This document shows positions 62,934 through 64,000 of a stretch of DNA of 64,000 nucleotides, in pieces (positions within the stretch are counted from its first letter, which is position 1; each line of letters begins with the position of its first letter). The notes below the pieces were generated by a model. It worked only from the letters and a program-made list of their open reading frames with translations, ran no database searches and was not told the origin of the DNA. Source of the DNA: Nitrosarchaeum sp. Its GTDB lineage: Archaea; Thermoproteota; Nitrososphaeria; Nitrososphaerales; Nitrosopumilaceae. A program made the translations under genes and the position numbers. The stretch is from the NCBI GenBank assembly GCA_021414105.1, contig JAIOPB010000016.1, positions 1-64,000 of the forward strand, in the 5' to 3' direction.

Positions 62934-64000
62934 ATGCAAAAGATCGTGATTTTGTTGGGGTTAATCGGAGTACTAGTTTTTACAACGAATTATGCATATT
63001 CGCAAGAAATGAGTCTTGCCACATTTCAAGAAACAGCACAAGTAATAATTGATAAAAGCATATCTCAAAACGTCACAGCGTCAATTGCTCTACAAAGTAC
63101 AAGTATCCAAGAAATAAAAATTCCTGCTGAATTGGAACAAAAAATTAGAGAAAACAATAGAATAACAGCCATAGTTTTGACAAACCAAAATCAATGTATT
63201 TTGGGCGTATATGATGAATCATGCATAATCATAAATGTTGCAAGAGATCCAGCAGACAAAGATTTTTCAGCAATTCAAAACTCAACAAAAAAGATTGCAG
63301 AATTATTCATTGATGAAGTAAATCAAACATTTGATACAAATGCAAAATTTCACTCCATATTTATTCAAAGTAATGATGAGCTTGGCAGAGCCCTTGAAAC
63401 ATCAGGAACAATTTCAGGTAGGGGTACAATATCTGCAGTGTATACAATGCCTATGGAAGATACAGAATCCATGTATGAAAAAATCTCAGCACTATTACTT
63501 CCAAAAGTAATCAGAGAATCTGGAGGATTTTATGATATAGCAAAGAATCTATCCAAAGAAGAAAAATCAAAGATGACATTTTCAATCATACCATTGGAAA
63601 ATAAATCATTACTACAATTGAAATTATCAGTAGATTATCCAAATGTAGCGTCATCAATTAAGGAAATTAATCCATTAGAGTTTTTGAAAGCAGACGAATT
63701 GAAAAGATCAGGCTATTTTTCAACAGGATTTTATCCATTAAATTCAATATTACAAGTTGTAATACTGTCTCCAGAATCCACGAATGTATCAGATGTGAGA
63801 GGAAACATAGTTCCTACTCAAATAACAGATGGTGAAAAAATCCCAAAAGAAATTACAAAAGAGGGATGGGTTTTTGATCCAGAGCAGGGAAAAAGAATTC
63901 AAGGAAAATACATTTTTGGTGAAAGAACAACAATTAACAAAGATGAATTAGTTTTTTCATTAGGCGGTAGTGAGTTAATAGCACCAAAAAATATTGGAAC
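62934..64000 (+). CDS. Secreted protein, cut by window end
   Basis: At least 355 residues, still open at 64000. Signal peptide MQKIVILLGLIGVLVFTTNYAYS, then a mixed alpha/beta secreted domain with one disulphide-like pair (NQCILGVYDESCII). TATA-like AAATTTAATAATTT at 62901-62914 gives the leaderless ATG. No family recognised. Confidence 0.8.
   Translation, partial: MQKIVILLGLIGVLVFTTNYAYSQEMSLATFQETAQVIIDKSISQNVTASIALQSTSIQEIKIPAELEQKIRENNRITAIVLTNQNQCILGVYDESCIIINVARDPADKDFSAIQNSTKKIAELFIDEVNQTFDTNAKFHSIFIQSNDELGRALETSGTISGRGTISAVYTMPMEDTESMYEKISALLLPKVIRESGGFYDIAKNLSKEEKSKMTFSIIPLENKSLLQLKLSVDYPNVASSIKEINPLEFLKADELKRSGYFSTGFYPLNSILQVVILSPESTNVSDVRGNIVPTQITDGEKIPKEITKEGWVFDPEQGKRIQGKYIFGERTTINKDELVFSLGGSELIAPKNIG

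Noticed and set aside
1-64000. CRISPR arrays, insertion sequences, integrase or phage genes
   Set aside because: Read for regularly spaced repeats, transposase motifs and terminal repeats; none seen. The inverted repeats found belong to usp genes.

Overview
The window is AT-rich, densely packed archaeal DNA from an ammonia-oxidizing thaumarchaeon, most like Nitrosopumilus. The evidence is gene content: a CdvC/ESCRT-type division ATPase with an MIT domain, a membrane-anchored plastocyanin-like copper protein, PEFG-CTERM surface protein, archaeal L40e, archaeal-type methionine adenosyltransferase, many UspA and CBS paralogues, TrmB and Lrp regulators. Many genes start with TTG or GTG, and many have a TATA box about 27 nt upstream of the start codon, i.e. 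leaderless transcripts. I used that spacing to decide several starts.

Layout. 1-2.1 kb: a leftward operon of an ESCRT-III-like (CdvB-family) protein, a helical protein and cdvC (cut by the window edge). 2.2-8 kb: TrmB regulator, RidA-like protein, DHH phosphoesterase, citrate synthase and the copper protein. 8-14.4 kb: a bacterial-type uvrB-uvrA-uvrC operon. 14.4-22.7 kb: flavoenzymes, Fe-dependent alcohol dehydrogenase, glycerate 2-kinase, small regulators, a beta-CASP-like nuclease, purN. 22.8-29.5 kb: folD, 5-formyl-THF cyclo-ligase, purD, ileS and a Dps-like ferritin. 29.5-35.2 kb: sucCD, L40e, a tRNA-Val with an insertion, pyrophosphatase and an M3 peptidase. These parts are ordinary housekeeping.

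35.2-58.6 kb is different. It holds six UspA genes and six CBS-domain genes, mixed with transporters (VIT1-like, APC, Nramp-like), a winged-helix and a ribbon-helix-helix regulator, surface proteins and small zinc-ribbon proteins. One CBS protein carries a C-terminal domain that resembles the ribosome-hibernation fold (HPF/S30AE). The region shows repeated recombination: a 121-bp perfect inverted repeat shared by the 5' halves of two usp genes, a duplicated usp promoter, and at least three gene relics between 39.6 and 42.1 kb (bifunctional nuclease, O-methyltransferase, UspA). Five promoters between 49.5 and 56.3 kb share a GCAGTG(C/T)A element just upstream of the TATA region, which suggests a small regulon.

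58.6-64 kb: small proteins, Pcm repair methyltransferase, Hsp20, a membrane-anchored Met/Asn-rich protein of 14-residue repeats, a strong 12-bp GC-rich hairpin, a membrane protein and a secreted protein running out of the window. Together the right half reads as a stress, energy-status and metal-handling accessory region attached to a conserved core. All functions are inferred from sequence by eye; no search was run.
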